This document shows positions 8,303 through 18,688 of a stretch of DNA of 64,000 nucleotides, one piece after another. The notes below the pieces were generated by a model. It did not search any database. It had not been told where the DNA came from and saw only the letters and a program-made list of their open reading frames with translations. This DNA is from Desulfurella amilsii (lineage in GTDB: Bacteria > Campylobacterota_A > Desulfurellia > Desulfurellales > Desulfurellaceae): assembly GCF_002119425.1 (NCBI RefSeq), contig NZ_MDSU01000018.1, positions 186,001 to 250,000 on the forward strand, given 5' to 3'. The first letter of the stretch is position 1, and the number at the start of each line of letters is the position of its first letter. The translations under genes were made by a program, and so were the position numbers.

Positions 8303-9463
8303 ATGGAAGATGAAACAATAGAAAATCTTATTAAGCGTAGTTTTGAAATCGAATCTTTTGAACAGTTGGTAGGCCAAGAACATTTATTTTCCAAAGGTAA
8401 ACCTCTTTATAACTTTTATTACAATAACACATATTTACCCTCCTTGATTTTGTTTGGTCCGCCAGGTTGCGGGAAAACAAGTTACGCAAAACTTATAGCA
8501 AAGAGAAAAAACTTGCACTACATCTATTTAAATGCCTCAATTGCTACACTAAAAGACATAAAGTCGGCGCTTGAAACCAAAGAGCGCATTCTTTTGGTAA
8601 TAGACGAAATCCATAGACTCGACCAAAAGCAACAGGATTATTTGCTTTCTTTTCTTGAAAATAACGTTGTGTTGATTGGTACATCGTTTCATAACCCATA
8701 CTTTAAGCTCAACAGAGCTTTGCGATCACGACTATTTGTGTATGAGTTTAAAAATTTAAGTGAAAAAGATCTATCGTTATTACTGGATAGAGTTGAAGCT
8801 GGTGGTATTGTTACAGAAAAAGATGCACGCTTTATACTTATCAAACAGTCAAACCACGATGCAAGAAAGTTAATGAATATATTACTTGCTCTAAATTTAG
8901 ACCATATTACAAAAAAAGATATAGAAAACCTTTTCAATATAGATTTGTCATACGATAATCTACAAGAGCATTATGATTTTATTTCCGCATATATTAAAAG
9001 TATTAGAGGCTCAGACTCAGACGCAGCTATCTATTACCTTGCGCGCATGCTAGAAAGCGGGGAAGATCCAGAATTTATAGCAAGAAGGCTTTGTATATTG
9101 TCAAGTGAAGATATAGGCCTTGCCGATAAGTATGCTATAAATATTGCTGCAAGCACACTTTTTATCGTACAAAATATTGGCATGCCAGAAGCAAGGATCA
9201 ATTTAGCTTTTTGTACAATTTATTTAGCTTTAGCTAAAAAGTCAAACTCAACATACTTAGCCTTAAGCAAAGCCCAATCAGATATTAAAAATGGTGTATT
9301 GCTAAATGTTCCAAAACACTTGAAAACAAATTCTAAGGATTATTTGTACCCCCATAATTACAAAGGTAGCTTTGTTAAACAAGAGTATTTAGAAAAAAAA
9401 CTAAAATACTTCTACCCAAAAGAAAATGACGAGATAGATCAGTGGATACCATACAAGAATTAG
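8303..9463 (+). CDS. rarA: RarA/MgsA-type replication-associated AAA+ ATPase
   Basis: Clamp-loader-like ATPase acting at stalled replication forks. The 386 residues hold Walker A GPPGCGKTSYAKL near residue 52, Walker B LLVIDEIHRL near 95, a sensor-1 region VLIGTSFHNPYFKLNRALRSR, and the C-terminal MgsA tetramerisation helices, including ARRLCILSSEDIGLAD and the end motif YLYPHNYKG. Length is slightly below the usual 420-450. It is the first gene of a long overlapping run with thiL, CNNM, rpe, purL and rimO, probably starting from a leaderless promoter. Confidence 0.92.
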   Translation: MEDETIENLIKRSFEIESFEQLVGQEHLFSKGKPLYNFYYNNTYLPSLILFGPPGCGKTSYAKLIAKRKNLHYIYLNASIATLKDIKSALETKERILLVIDEIHRLDQKQQDYLLSFLENNVVLIGTSFHNPYFKLNRALRSRLFVYEFKNLSEKDLSLLLDRVEAGGIVTEKDARFILIKQSNHDARKLMNILLALNLDHITKKDIENLFNIDLSYDNLQEHYDFISAYIKSIRGSDSDAAIYYLARMLESGEDPEFIARRLCILSSEDIGLADKYAINIAASTLFIVQNIGMPEARINLAFCTIYLALAKKSNSTYLALSKAQSDIKNGVLLNVPKHLKTNSKDYLYPHNYKGSFVKQEYLEKKLKYFYPKENDEIDQWIPYKN

Positions 9464-10362
9464 GGGAATTTGCGCTTATTGAGAAGATAAAAACTCTTTT
9501 TGAGCAGCCAGCAGATGCTTTAGGTATTGGCGATGATTGTGCTGTTATACCAATTTACAATACAAATTTACTTGTAACTGTTGATACACTGATAGAAAAT
9601 GTGCATTTTTTTAGTGATCATCCAATGGAAAAGCTAGCGAAAAAAGCTATAAATATAAATATTAGTGATATAGTTGCCTGTGGTGGAGTGTCAAAATGGG
9701 CATTTTTGTCTTTATCGCTAAACCCATCAATGAAAATTTCTCAAATAGAAACTTTTATTGAAAGCTTGCAAAAAAGTTGCGCTTCGCGCAATATATATTT
9801 ACTTGGTGGCAACACCGCAAAGGATGATAAACTATCAATAAATATCACTTTAATAGGACAAGCGGATAAGCCTATTTTAAGATCAACCGCCAAGCCCAAT
9901 CAGGATGTTTACCTTACAGGAGAAATTGGATGTTCGGCTTGCGGATTTTATGCTATTAAAAATAAATTATCCGCAAGCGATAAATGCCTTGAAAGATTTT
10001 TAGCTCCAAAGGCAAGAACAGATTTAATTGATCAAATAAAACCATACGCTACTGCTATGATAGATATAAGTGATGGACTACTTCAAGACGCTGAGCATAT
10101 TTGCAGCTCAAGTAATGTAGGCATAGATATATTTTTAGAAAATATAAACATATGCGAAAATCAAAATTTAAACGACATTGATAAGATTACCTTCGGAGAA
10201 GACTACGAACTATTGTTTTGCGCAGATCAAAAAGACAGATCGTCAATACTTGCAATAAGCGATGTAAAATTAATTGGACGCACAAACAACAGTAAAAAAA
10301 TCACAATTTACAATAATGGCAGAATAATTATTCCCAAAAAATATGGATTTACACATTTCTGA
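9442..10362 (+). CDS. thiL: Thiamine-monophosphate kinase
   Basis: ATP-dependent phosphorylation of thiamine monophosphate to the active diphosphate. The 306 residues belong to the PurM/HypE superfamily: GIGDDCAVIP near residue 28, VTVDTLIENVHF near 48, and ISDGLLQDAEHI near 213. The GTG at 9442 lies 22 bp inside rarA, giving the usual N-terminus GEFALIEKI. The 20-bp overlap with the next gene implies coupled translation. Confidence 0.95.
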   Translation: MDTIQELGEFALIEKIKTLFEQPADALGIGDDCAVIPIYNTNLLVTVDTLIENVHFFSDHPMEKLAKKAININISDIVACGGVSKWAFLSLSLNPSMKISQIETFIESLQKSCASRNIYLLGGNTAKDDKLSINITLIGQADKPILRSTAKPNQDVYLTGEIGCSACGFYAIKNKLSASDKCLERFLAPKARTDLIDQIKPYATAMIDISDGLLQDAEHICSSSNVGIDIFLENINICENQNLNDIDKITFGEDYELLFCADQKDRSSILAISDVKLIGRTNNSKKITIYNNGRIIIPKKYGFTHF

Positions 10363-11350
10363 GTTATTTAAAATTATCCTATTTATCATAGCTTTGGGTT
10401 TAAGCGCTTTTTTATCTTCGTCCGAAACTGCTATCTTTTCACTTAAAGCTAAAGATCTTCTCCATATAAGGTATAAAAACCAAAAAGCGTATGAAATTAT
10501 AACAAATCTGTTAACAAACTCTGAAAGCTTTATCACAATGCTATTAATACTAAACGAATTTACAAATATCTTTGCCTCAATTTTATTTGCAAATATATTT
10601 CAAACGTTATTTGGCAATAAATACCTTGCAATTTCAAGTGGCATTGTAGTTTTTTTGCTGCTGCTTTTTGGTGAAATTACGCCAAAAAGCCTGGCTGTTA
10701 AAAATAATGTATTAATATCAACAATCTTTGCAAGGCCCCTTTATATTTTGTTTAAACTTTCATTACCGGTAGTGCACATTTTTACTGGTATAATAAATCT
10801 ATTTAAAAAAATCTTTTTCAAAAACTTACAGCAAGAAAATGTTCTAACTATAACTGAAAAAGAATTTAAAAATATCGTTGCAACTTCAAAAAATATTTTT
10901 GACTCCCAAGAACAGCAAATGATAGAAAATGTTTTTAAATTTGAAGAAAAACAAATAAAAGATATAATGGTACCGTTGAGGAAAGTATTGATGTTTGAAG
11001 CAAGTACAAAAATTGAGTCTTTTATAAAACACCTTGAAAACATAAAATACAACAGAATACCTATCTACAAGCAAAAACGCAATGATATTGTTGGCATCTT
11101 ATATATAAAAGATTTAATAAAGCGCAAATGGGAGTACGGTATTGACAACAAAGAAACTGTTGCTTTTATAGCAAGAAAACCTGCGTTTATTAGTCAAAAT
11201 ATAAAGATAGACATGGCATTTAAATATATGATAAAGCGCAAAATTCATCTATTAGTTGTAGTAGACAACCATAAAACAAGTATTGGTGTTGTGAGCCTTC
11301 AAGATATAGTAGAAGAAATCGTAGGAGAAATCGAAAATGATACAAATTAA
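10343..11350 (+). CDS. CNNM/CorC-family membrane protein with CBS pair
   Basis: 335-residue relative of HlyC/CorC/CNNM proteins, linked to magnesium and cobalt transport. The N-terminal DUF21 domain (about 1-180) has several membrane segments and the signature LSAFLSSSETAIFSL. Two CBS domains follow (about 200-325), with the linker DIMVPLRKVL and the end LQDIVEEIVGEI. The protein stops there; the C-terminal CorC_HlyC transporter-associated domain of about 80 residues found in most relatives is missing. It overlaps thiL and rpe. Confidence 0.85.
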   Translation: MDLHISELFKIILFIIALGLSAFLSSSETAIFSLKAKDLLHIRYKNQKAYEIITNLLTNSESFITMLLILNEFTNIFASILFANIFQTLFGNKYLAISSGIVVFLLLLFGEITPKSLAVKNNVLISTIFARPLYILFKLSLPVVHIFTGIINLFKKIFFKNLQQENVLTITEKEFKNIVATSKNIFDSQEQQMIENVFKFEEKQIKDIMVPLRKVLMFEASTKIESFIKHLENIKYNRIPIYKQKRNDIVGILYIKDLIKRKWEYGIDNKETVAFIARKPAFISQNIKIDMAFKYMIKRKIHLLVVVDNHKTSIGVVSLQDIVEEIVGEIENDTN

Positions 11351-12002
11351 GCTTTTGGCTTCAATTTTGTCTTGTAATTTTTTAAAGCTTGAAGAAGAAA
11401 TTAAAGATGCAGAATTAGTTGGTTGCGATATGCTCCACTTAGATATTATGGATGGCCACTTTGTGCCAAACATTACAATTGGGCCGGATATTGTAAGACA
11501 AATACATAAAGCCACAAAATTAAAGCTTGATGTGCATTTAATGGTAGAAAACCCATCTTTTTGGTCAGAAAAGTTTATAAATGCAGGAGCTTATTCTATA
11601 ACTGTTCATCAGGAAGCAGACTACCACTTAAATAGGCTAATTAATTCTATCAAGGGAAAAAATACAAGGGCCCTTGTTTCTATTAATCCAGCTACATCTC
11701 CAATTTTGTTAGAATATATATTAGAATATATTGATGGTGTGCTTATAATGTCAGTAAACCCAGGATTTGGCGGTCAAGCATTTATAGAAAATTCTCTAAA
11801 AAAAATAGAGTATCTATCAAAGTTTAAATATTTGCACAACCTTGAGTTTGTAATCCAAGTTGACGGTGGTGTGAATTTAGACAATATCAAAAGCTTGATT
11901 GATGCTGGAGCAGACGAAATAATAGCTGGAAGTGCATTGTTTAAAGTAAATAAAAGCGAATTTGTAAAAAAATTTAAAGAATTGACGAGGGTTACAATAT
12001 GA
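11337..12002 (+). CDS. rpe: Ribulose-phosphate 3-epimerase
   Basis: Interconverts ribulose-5-P and xylulose-5-P in the pentose phosphate pathway. The 221-residue TIM barrel shows the metal- and acid-base motifs [19 protein letters not shown] near residue 34, [10 protein letters not shown] near 66, [10 protein letters not shown] near 139 and VDGGVN near 174. It overlaps the upstream gene by 14 bp and purL by 4 bp. Confidence 0.96.
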   Translation: MIQIKLLASILSCNFLKLEEEIKDAELVGCDMLHLDIMDGHFVPNITIGPDIVRQIHKATKLKLDVHLMVENPSFWSEKFINAGAYSITVHQEADYHLNRLINSIKGKNTRALVSINPATSPILLEYILEYIDGVLIMSVNPGFGGQAFIENSLKKIEYLSKFKYLHNLEFVIQVDGGVNLDNIKSLIDAGADEIIAGSALFKVNKSEFVKKFKELTRVTI

Positions 12003-14152
12003 CAAAACATTACTTAGACGACGAAGAATTAGCTTTGCTTGAAAGCAGACTAAAAAGAAAACCAAGTGAATTTGAAGAAGCTATCATTTTTTCACTATGG
12101 AGTGAGCATTGCAGCTATAAATCTTCTAAAATACACCTCAAAAAATTACCTACAAAATCCGAAAGAGTTGTTATTGGGCCAGGTGAAAATGCAGGTGTTA
12201 TAGATATTGGCGATAATTTCGTAGCTATTTTCAAGATGGAGTCGCACAATCATCCATCGTATATCGATCCATACAACGGCGCTGCTACAGGCGTAGGAGG
12301 TATTTTAAGGGATGTTTTTACAATGGGTGCAAGACCTGTATTAAATATGGATGCATTATTCTTTGGCTTGCTAGATCATCCAAAAACCCCTTATTTGTTG
12401 GATGGTGTGGTCAGAGGTGTTGGTGATTATGGAAACTGCGTGGGCGTGCCAACAGCTAGCGGCCAAACTCTATTTTTAGATTGCTATAATAATAATATTT
12501 TGGTAAATGCATTTACTTTAGGTATTGCAAAAAAGGATAAAATATTTTTAGGTATAGCTAAAACAATAGGGGCAGATGTTATTTATGTTGGTTCAAAAAC
12601 AGGCAGGGATGGCATACATGGTGCAACAATGGCCTCTAGCTCATTTGATGAAGAATCCATAAAAAACCGACCAACTGTTCAAATAGGGGACCCATTTACG
12701 GAAAAATTGCTCATAGAAGCGTGCCTGGAAGTAATGGACAAAAATTTGATAGAAGGCATACAGGATATGGGGGCAGCAGGTCTTACCTCAAGTGCATTTG
12801 AGATGGCTCAAAAAGGTGGGGTGGGCGTTGAATTACGCCTTGACAATGTACCATTAAGAGAAAGTTTGACGCCACTTGAGATAATGCTATCAGAAAGCCA
12901 GGAAAGAATGCTTATCATAGCACCCCCAAAAAACAGTCAAGAAATTTTGAGCATTTTTAAAAAATGGAGCCTTGATGCAAATATCATTGGTAAGGTTATA
13001 AAAGAACAAAAGGTAATTTTACGCTTTAAAAATCAAATTATTGGCGAATTTGATCTTGATATTATAGAAAGCCCAATGTATGAAAGAAAATACTCAAAAC
13101 CTAGGTATTTGGACAATATCAACACTCAAATTAACCTACCAGAGCCTCACAATTACAATAAAGTGTTGTTAGACCTTCTCAGCAAGCCAAATTTAGCAGA
13201 TAAGTCATCTATTTTTGAACAGTATGACTCAACTGTTCAAACAAATACACTAAAAGGACCAGAAGGCGATGCATGCGCAATAATCGTTAAACAAACAAAT
13301 ACAGCTATATTTGCAAGCGTATGTGTAAATCCTATATATTGCTATCTTGATCCATTTGTAGGATCACAGTTGGCTGTGCTAGAAAATTACAGAAATATTA
13401 TTGCAAGCGGTGGAGATCCGGTAGCAATTACAGATTGTCTTAATTTTGGCAACCCTCAAAACCCAGAAATTATGTGGCAGTTTGTTAAATCTATTGAAGG
13501 TATAAAATATGCTTGCGAATCTTTAAATACACCTGTTGTGAGCGGAAATGTAAGCCTATATAATGAAACAATAACAGAAAATATTTTTCCAACGCCAACT
13601 ATAGCTATGGTGGGCATAGGAAAGCAAGAAGATGTGCTCAAAAGTCAATTTCAGTTTGCAAACAATACGATTGTTTTGTTAAACGATATAGAACTCAATT
13701 TGGGCGCAAGTCAGTATTTGTATTATATGTACAATAAAATTGATGGTATGGTTCCGAAAGCCAAAATAAAACAACACTTAGCGTTAAAAAATTTTTTTGA
13801 TATAGCCCATAAACAGCATAGATTAATTGTAAGCGCAAAAGATATCTCAATGGGAGGCATATCAGCCTGTCTTGCTTTTATGTGCAACAACATAGGGTGC
13901 GAGTTAAAGATTAATATGCCCTTGCTAAAATATGAGTTTTTGTTTAGCGAGTCTCAAGCAAATATAATAATAGAAATTAAAAATCAAGATTTTGATATGG
14001 TAGAATCTATTGCTTATGAAAGTGGTATCAATGTTTATAGACTGGGATTTACAACAGACGAAAAAAGACTTAAAATAAATGATTTGATAGACGTTTCCAT
14101 TGATGATATTAAAGATGCTAAAAGTAAAGCATTTAAGAAAATTTTGTCATGA
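11999..14152 (+). CDS. purL: Phosphoribosylformylglycinamidine synthase subunit II
   Basis: ATP-dependent amidation of FGAR to FGAM in purine synthesis, the small multi-subunit form needing PurS and PurQ, which are not in this window. The 717 residues match the family length. Segments seen are [13 protein letters not shown] near residue 33, [21 protein letters not shown] near 78, [15 protein letters not shown] near 258, and the second PurM repeat with [14 protein letters not shown] and [10 protein letters not shown]. Overlaps with rpe and rimO show a tightly coupled run. Confidence 0.96.
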   Translation: MTKHYLDDEELALLESRLKRKPSEFEEAIIFSLWSEHCSYKSSKIHLKKLPTKSERVVIGPGENAGVIDIGDNFVAIFKMESHNHPSYIDPYNGAATGVGGILRDVFTMGARPVLNMDALFFGLLDHPKTPYLLDGVVRGVGDYGNCVGVPTASGQTLFLDCYNNNILVNAFTLGIAKKDKIFLGIAKTIGADVIYVGSKTGRDGIHGATMASSSFDEESIKNRPTVQIGDPFTEKLLIEACLEVMDKNLIEGIQDMGAAGLTSSAFEMAQKGGVGVELRLDNVPLRESLTPLEIMLSESQERMLIIAPPKNSQEILSIFKKWSLDANIIGKVIKEQKVILRFKNQIIGEFDLDIIESPMYERKYSKPRYLDNINTQINLPEPHNYNKVLLDLLSKPNLADKSSIFEQYDSTVQTNTLKGPEGDACAIIVKQTNTAIFASVCVNPIYCYLDPFVGSQLAVLENYRNIIASGGDPVAITDCLNFGNPQNPEIMWQFVKSIEGIKYACESLNTPVVSGNVSLYNETITENIFPTPTIAMVGIGKQEDVLKSQFQFANNTIVLLNDIELNLGASQYLYYMYNKIDGMVPKAKIKQHLALKNFFDIAHKQHRLIVSAKDISMGGISACLAFMCNNIGCELKINMPLLKYEFLFSESQANIIIEIKNQDFDMVESIAYESGINVYRLGFTTDEKRLKINDLIDVSIDDIKDAKSKAFKKILS

Positions 14153-15381
14153 AATGCTATTTAGTTAGTTTGGGCTGCCCAAAAAATTTAGTTGATACAG
14201 AAAATATTTTGTATGAATCTTCAAAGCAACATATAGAATTTGTATATAATCCAGAAGAAGCGGATATTTTGCTTGTAAACACCTGCGCTTTTATTCAGAA
14301 AGCTATAAAAGAATCTATACATACAATTTTGGAAATAGCGCAGAACAAAAAAGAAAATCAGAAACTTGTAGTAGCAGGATGTCTTATCGGCAGGTTTAAA
14401 AACCAGATAGAATCTCAAATACCAGAAGTTGACATTTTTATAGATACCAATAGCATTGATTCTATAAGCTTAGACAAAAAGTTTAATTACTGCAATTTAG
14501 CAAGGTCGTTTAGTGTTGAAAAAAGGATTGTGACCACATATCCTTATGCATATTTGCGCATATCAGATGGTTGCAATCACAGGTGTAGTTTTTGCACAAT
14601 ACCGCAAATAAGAGGCTCTTATAGGGAAAAAAATAAAAAAGATATAGAAAGTGAATTTTTACAATTAATAGAAAATGGTATTAAAGAAGTTGTTCTTATA
14701 GCCCAAGACACATCTTGCTATAACAACAATAATTTATCAGCTTTATTAAAAGATTTATCTAAATTTAATGGGGATTTTTGGGTAAGGGTCCTATACTTGT
14801 ACCCATCGTCAATTACAGACGATCTAATAGAAACAATTGCTTCTTCAGAAAAAATCGTGCCTTACTTTGATATACCGCTTCAGCATGTAAGCGATAAAAT
14901 GCTAAAGCTCATGCGCAGAAATTACAATAAAAAATTTATATGTGAGCTATTTGATAAGCTTTTAAAATATGATGTTGCAATACGCTCAACTTTTATTGTA
15001 GGTTTTCCCTATGAGGAAGACAAAGATTTCAAAGAGTTGATGGATTTTACACACAATTACAAAATTGATCGGCTAGGTGCATTTGAGTACTCAAAAGAAG
15101 AAAACACAAAAAGCGCTTCCTATAGCACTAACGTTCCATACAATCTCAGGCGAAAGAGGAGGGCATTGTTGCTTGCTGCTCAAAAAAACTTAAGCAGAGA
15201 AAACTTAAAACGATTCGTTGGCAAAAAACTAAAAGTTCTTATTGATAGTCCCAAAAAAGCGAGAAGTTATCTTGATGCACCAGAAATCGACGGCTCTCTA
15301 AAGCTTAAATATGAAAGACCTGTTGGCGATTTTGTTGAGGTTACTGTTTCAAAATCAAGCTTTTACGATCTTTTTGAGTAA
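14149..15381 (+). CDS. rimO: Ribosomal protein S12 methylthiotransferase RimO
   Basis: Radical SAM enzyme with two [4Fe-4S] clusters that methylthiolates the conserved Asp of ribosomal protein S12. The 410 residues contain an N-terminal UPF0004 domain with cysteines in [18 protein letters not shown] and VAGCLIG, the radical-SAM triad [15 protein letters not shown] near residue 142, and a C-terminal TRAM domain. [10 protein letters not shown] separates it from MiaB. It is the last gene of the rarA run. Confidence 0.95.
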   Translation: MKCYLVSLGCPKNLVDTENILYESSKQHIEFVYNPEEADILLVNTCAFIQKAIKESIHTILEIAQNKKENQKLVVAGCLIGRFKNQIESQIPEVDIFIDTNSIDSISLDKKFNYCNLARSFSVEKRIVTTYPYAYLRISDGCNHRCSFCTIPQIRGSYREKNKKDIESEFLQLIENGIKEVVLIAQDTSCYNNNNLSALLKDLSKFNGDFWVRVLYLYPSSITDDLIETIASSEKIVPYFDIPLQHVSDKMLKLMRRNYNKKFICELFDKLLKYDVAIRSTFIVGFPYEEDKDFKELMDFTHNYKIDRLGAFEYSKEENTKSASYSTNVPYNLRRKRRALLLAAQKNLSRENLKRFVGKKLKVLIDSPKKARSYLDAPEIDGSLKLKYERPVGDFVEVTVSKSSFYDLFE

Positions 15382-15388
15382 ATTTTTA

Positions 15389-15417
15389 TTGCATTGAAAC
15401 TAAAAAAATGCTAACAT
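15389..15417 (+). promoter_or_regulatory. sucCD promoter, near-leaderless
   Basis: TTGCAT (15389-15394), 17 bp, TAACAT (15412-15417), then 9 nt to the sucC ATG at 15427. No Shine-Dalgarno is visible. The -10 is weaker than at the other sites. Confidence 0.45.
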
Positions 15418-15426
15418 AAAAACCAA

Positions 15427-16587
15427 ATGAACATACACGAGTATCAAGCGAAGAAACTGCTAAAGCACTACAGCATAAACATACCAAAAGGCTTTATAGT
15501 AACCGATGCTAAACAGTTAGATAACATTTTTTTTGAAAAAGACAAATCATACATTGCAAAGGTACAGATTCACGCAGGTGCAAGAAACAAAGCAGGCGGT
15601 GTCCAGAAAATATCTACTAAACAAGAGGCTATAGGATTTTGCCAAAAATTTTTAGGAAGGCGCATAGTAACACCCCAAACCCCAAAAGGAGGAAAAGTTG
15701 TCTCTGCGATTTACATAGAAGAAGCTTTAAATGGTAACCAGGAATTATATTTGAGTATTTTTGCAGATAAAAATAAACAATGTAATATAGCACTAGCCTC
15801 AAAAGAAGGTGGCATTGATATACAAGATGCTTTTAAAAAAAGCACAAGTAATATTGTCTGCATCGATCCTTTGCTTGGGTTTGCCCAATTTTATGCAAAA
15901 AAAGCTTTGTGTGCTTTTAATTTTAAAAAAGAACAGGCAAATAAATTTATCACACTATTGTCAAACCTTTTTAGATTATACAAAGATATTGATGCCGAGC
16001 TTGTAGAAATAAACCCCCTGATTGATACAGGTTATGATTTTTTTGCACTTGATGCTAAAATTGTGATAGATGATAATGCACTATTTAGACAAGACGAGGT
16101 TTTATCATATAGGGACATACTCCAGGAAGAGCCACTTGAGTACCAAGCAAGCCAAAATAATTTAAATTATGTAAAACTAGATGGTAATATAGCTATGGTT
16201 GTAAATGGAGCTGGGCTTGCTATGGCTTGTTTGGATACAATAGAAGATTATGGCGGGAAATGTGCAAATTTTTTGGATATCAAAGGTAGTGCAACAAAGG
16301 AATCTATTATAAAAGCCTTGGAAATTATTTATCAAGACAGTAGGGTAAAAGTTGTGTTTGTTAATATTATTGGCGGTATAGTAAGGTGTGATATAGTTGC
16401 GAATGCGCTTTTAGATTTTTGTGATACTTATAACTTTAGCTTACCTATTGTAGCAAGACTTGAGGGCGCAAACAAAAACGAAGCGATTGATATGTTAAGC
16501 ACCTTTAAAAAGGGTAATATTGCAATTGTAAAAACCTTAAAAGAAGGTATTGAAAAGGTCATTTTATCTGCTGGAGAAAAACTTTGA
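15427..16587 (+). CDS. sucC: Succinyl-CoA synthetase beta subunit
   Basis: ATP-grasp subunit of the ADP-forming succinate-CoA ligase of the TCA cycle. The 386 residues begin MNIHEYQAKKLLKHYSI, with KVQIHAGARNKAGGVQ near residue 43, LVEINPL near 198, and the C-terminal CoA-ligase domain with NGAGLAMACLDTIEDYGG near 259. It overlaps sucD by 4 bp, as is usual for this heterotetramer. In sulfur-reducing relatives the enzyme may run in either direction of the cycle. Confidence 0.96.
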   Translation: MNIHEYQAKKLLKHYSINIPKGFIVTDAKQLDNIFFEKDKSYIAKVQIHAGARNKAGGVQKISTKQEAIGFCQKFLGRRIVTPQTPKGGKVVSAIYIEEALNGNQELYLSIFADKNKQCNIALASKEGGIDIQDAFKKSTSNIVCIDPLLGFAQFYAKKALCAFNFKKEQANKFITLLSNLFRLYKDIDAELVEINPLIDTGYDFFALDAKIVIDDNALFRQDEVLSYRDILQEEPLEYQASQNNLNYVKLDGNIAMVVNGAGLAMACLDTIEDYGGKCANFLDIKGSATKESIIKALEIIYQDSRVKVVFVNIIGGIVRCDIVANALLDFCDTYNFSLPIVARLEGANKNEAIDMLSTFKKGNIAIVKTLKEGIEKVILSAGEKL

Positions 16588-17444
16588 GCATATTGATTGA
16601 CAAATCAACAAGGGCAATAGTCCAGGGGCTTGGTAAACAAGGTATTTTACATACAAAGATTTGCTTAGATTATGGTACAAAAATCGTAGCGGGTGTTAGT
16701 TTAGGCAAAACTCATATAGATGGCCTTGACATACCAGTTTTTGATTGCGTATGGGAAGCGTTGCAATATGTAAAAGCCGATACCAGTTTAATTTTTGTGC
16801 CAGCAAATAATGCCAAAGATGCCATACTAGAGGCTCAAGACGCAGGCATAAAGCAAACTATTGTTATTACAGAAGGTATACCATTACAGGATATGCTTAT
16901 AGCAAAAGCATTTGCAACAAAAAATGGTATGAAAATCATAGGACCTAACACACCAGGTATTATATCTCCAAAACAGTGCAAGCTTGGTATTATGCCAGAA
17001 AGCATATTTGATAAAGGAAACATTGGTTTAATTTCAAGGTCTGGGACTTTAATGTACGAAATAGCTCTTTTATTAAAAGAATCCAGCTTTGGCGTATCAA
17101 CAGCTTTAGGCATAGGCGGAGATCCAGTATTGGGTATGGGTTTTGCTGAAGTATTAAGTCTTTTTGAAAATGACGATCAAACTGATTGCGTTGTTATGAT
17201 TGGCGAAATAGGGGGCACTTTAGAAGTGGCCGCAATTGATACGATCAAAAAAATGTCAAAAAAAGTTGTTGCCTACGTTGCAGGTAAAGCTGCCCCAAAG
17301 CAAAAAAAGATGGGGCATGCTGGCGCAATCGTTTCTTCAAAAGATGAATCAGCACAAGCTAAAATCGAAGCACTTTCGAATGTTTGTTATGTAGCACAAA
17401 ACCCGCTTGAAATTGTTACTTTGATTAAAAAAATACTATCTTAA
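16584..17444 (+). CDS. sucD: Succinyl-CoA synthetase alpha subunit
   Basis: Carries the CoA-binding Rossmann domain and the phosphohistidine. The 286 residues contain VQGLGKQGILHTKICLDYGT near residue 13, GPNTPGIISPKQCKLGIMP near 118, and the active-site His in KKMGHAGAIVS near 246. It converges on the PhnD-like gene with a 9 bp overlap of the two 3' ends, so there is no room for a separate terminator. Confidence 0.96.
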   Translation: MSILIDKSTRAIVQGLGKQGILHTKICLDYGTKIVAGVSLGKTHIDGLDIPVFDCVWEALQYVKADTSLIFVPANNAKDAILEAQDAGIKQTIVITEGIPLQDMLIAKAFATKNGMKIIGPNTPGIISPKQCKLGIMPESIFDKGNIGLISRSGTLMYEIALLLKESSFGVSTALGIGGDPVLGMGFAEVLSLFENDDQTDCVVMIGEIGGTLEVAAIDTIKKMSKKVVAYVAGKAAPKQKKMGHAGAIVSSKDESAQAKIEALSNVCYVAQNPLEIVTLIKKILS

Positions 17445-18167
17445 ACTCTCTATATACTCACTCGCAAGGCTAGATATGGTAAAGATTTCATCTTCATTTA
17501 CGGCTTCAAAACCTTCAAAACCTACATCGTTTAATAATTTTTTATCAAAATTTTCGATTGCATACAAAATTTCACTCTGATAACTGGCTAATTTTTGAGA
17601 AATACAAAATGAATGAAATGCAAAACCATCATTTGAAGCATCCAAAATATTGAGTTGATCCTTTATGATTTTGGATGATTTCTCATATACCTCGTTAAAC
17701 ACAAAACCAAGATCAAATTTTGATTGCAAAAGGTCCTTTATTACGCTTTGATAACTGCCGCAAAAACTAAATTTGCAGCTTTCTAAATCAATTTCGTTTT
17801 TTTCAAGTAAAAATAAACCCATCATATGCACAAATGTTTTTTTATGAGCGGAGATTATGTTGATTGGTTTTGTAAGCTGTGTATAACTTTTTATATTTTT
17901 TGAACATACAAGTACTTCGTCAAAATGATTTATAGGCTTTGCAATGGGTATAAAATCTAATTCATTCATATATACAACCCAATCAAATGGGTTTGCGTAT
18001 ACTATATCAATTTCACCAGAAAAACAAGCATTTCTGCACTCATCAAAATCTTTATAAGGTATGAACTTTATCTTTTCTCCAAGTTTTTTTTGTAAATATG
18101 TAGAAACCAAAAACCAACCTGGTAAATTTTTTCCGCAATAGTTAGGATCAACTGTAAATTTATACAT
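17436..18167 (-). CDS. PhnD-like substrate-binding protein lacking a signal peptide
   Basis: 243-residue protein resembling the PhnD/phosphonate-type periplasmic binding fold (type II). It starts directly in the mature domain, MYKFTVDPNYCGKNLPGW, with the typical GEIDIVYANPFDWVVYM strand-loop near residue 53 and SKFDLGFVFNEVYEKSS near 150. There is no N-terminal signal or lipobox, so it is predicted to be cytoplasmic or membrane-peripheral, and no ABC transporter genes adjoin. It follows the SCP2-like gene by 8 bp. A ligand-sensing role is possible but unproven. Confidence 0.6.
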   Translation of the reverse strand: MYKFTVDPNYCGKNLPGWFLVSTYLQKKLGEKIKFIPYKDFDECRNACFSGEIDIVYANPFDWVVYMNELDFIPIAKPINHFDEVLVCSKNIKSYTQLTKPINIISAHKKTFVHMMGLFLLEKNEIDLESCKFSFCGSYQSVIKDLLQSKFDLGFVFNEVYEKSSKIIKDQLNILDASNDGFAFHSFCISQKLASYQSEILYAIENFDKKLLNDVGFEGFEAVNEDEIFTISSLASEYIESLR

Positions 18168-18175
18168 ACTTTACC

Positions 18176-18571
18176 TTATATTTCAAAATCAACTGGTATA
18201 TCACCAAGAATTTTCAAGTGAATATCAAATGCTCTCATATATTTAACTGCTGTCATCATAGAGCCTTTGAATTTTAATTTTCTACTCATTAAAGCCATTT
18301 TACCTGATAGTCCATTGTTTACAATTTTTTTCCAGTTTTCAAGGGTTGTCCACATTTCAAAATCGCATTTTCTATCATCTTTTTTACCAGCAAAAACAAT
18401 TTCGCCTGCTTGACAGACCATCATCATATGAGGTAGATTTGGCTTATCTTCAATGTAATATTCCCAGCTTGAGTTAAAATTTCTTAAATCTTGCCGAATA
18501 ATTAAGTTATTTGTATTCCATTGATCTGCAACTAATTTTATCCATCCTTCACTCATAAATTTTACACTCAT
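18176..18571 (-). CDS. SCP2-like lipid-binding domain protein
   Basis: 131-residue single-domain protein of the sterol carrier protein 2 type. The tell-tale C-terminal half is LSGKMALMSRKLKFKGSMMTAVKY followed by a hydrophobic helix and strand, matching the SCP2 pattern of a Gly-Lys strand then an amphipathic helix. In bacteria such domains bind acyl or aromatic hydrophobic ligands. A GGGGGA ribosome site precedes the ATG. It heads a two-gene unit with the PhnD-like gene and is divergent from the c-di-GMP gene. Confidence 0.65.
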   Translation of the reverse strand: MSVKFMSEGWIKLVADQWNTNNLIIRQDLRNFNSSWEYYIEDKPNLPHMMMVCQAGEIVFAGKKDDRKCDFEMWTTLENWKKIVNNGLSGKMALMSRKLKFKGSMMTAVKYMRAFDIHLKILGDIPVDFEI

Positions 18572-18604
18572 ACTTATCCCCCATTTCCATTAATAAGTTA
18601 TCTA

Positions 18605-18633
18605 ATTATAGTATAAATCATTTATATTATCAA
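18605..18633 (-). promoter_or_regulatory. Promoter of the SCP2/PhnD-like pair
   Basis: TTGATA (18633-18628), 17 bp, TATAAT (18610-18605), leaving a leader of roughly 28 nt with GGGGGA before the ATG at 18571. Confidence 0.65.
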
Positions 18634-18651
18634 ATTTTTTTATATATTAAT

Positions 18652-18679
18652 TTGACTTTTAAATTAACTTTTTTATAAT
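18652..18679 (+). promoter_or_regulatory. Promoter of the GGDEF-EAL gene, near-leaderless
   Basis: TTGACT (18652-18657), 16 bp, TATAAT (18674-18679), then 9 nt to the ATG at 18689 with no Shine-Dalgarno, implying a leader of about 2-3 nt. Confidence 0.65.
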
Positions 18680-18688
18680 TTTTAATGT

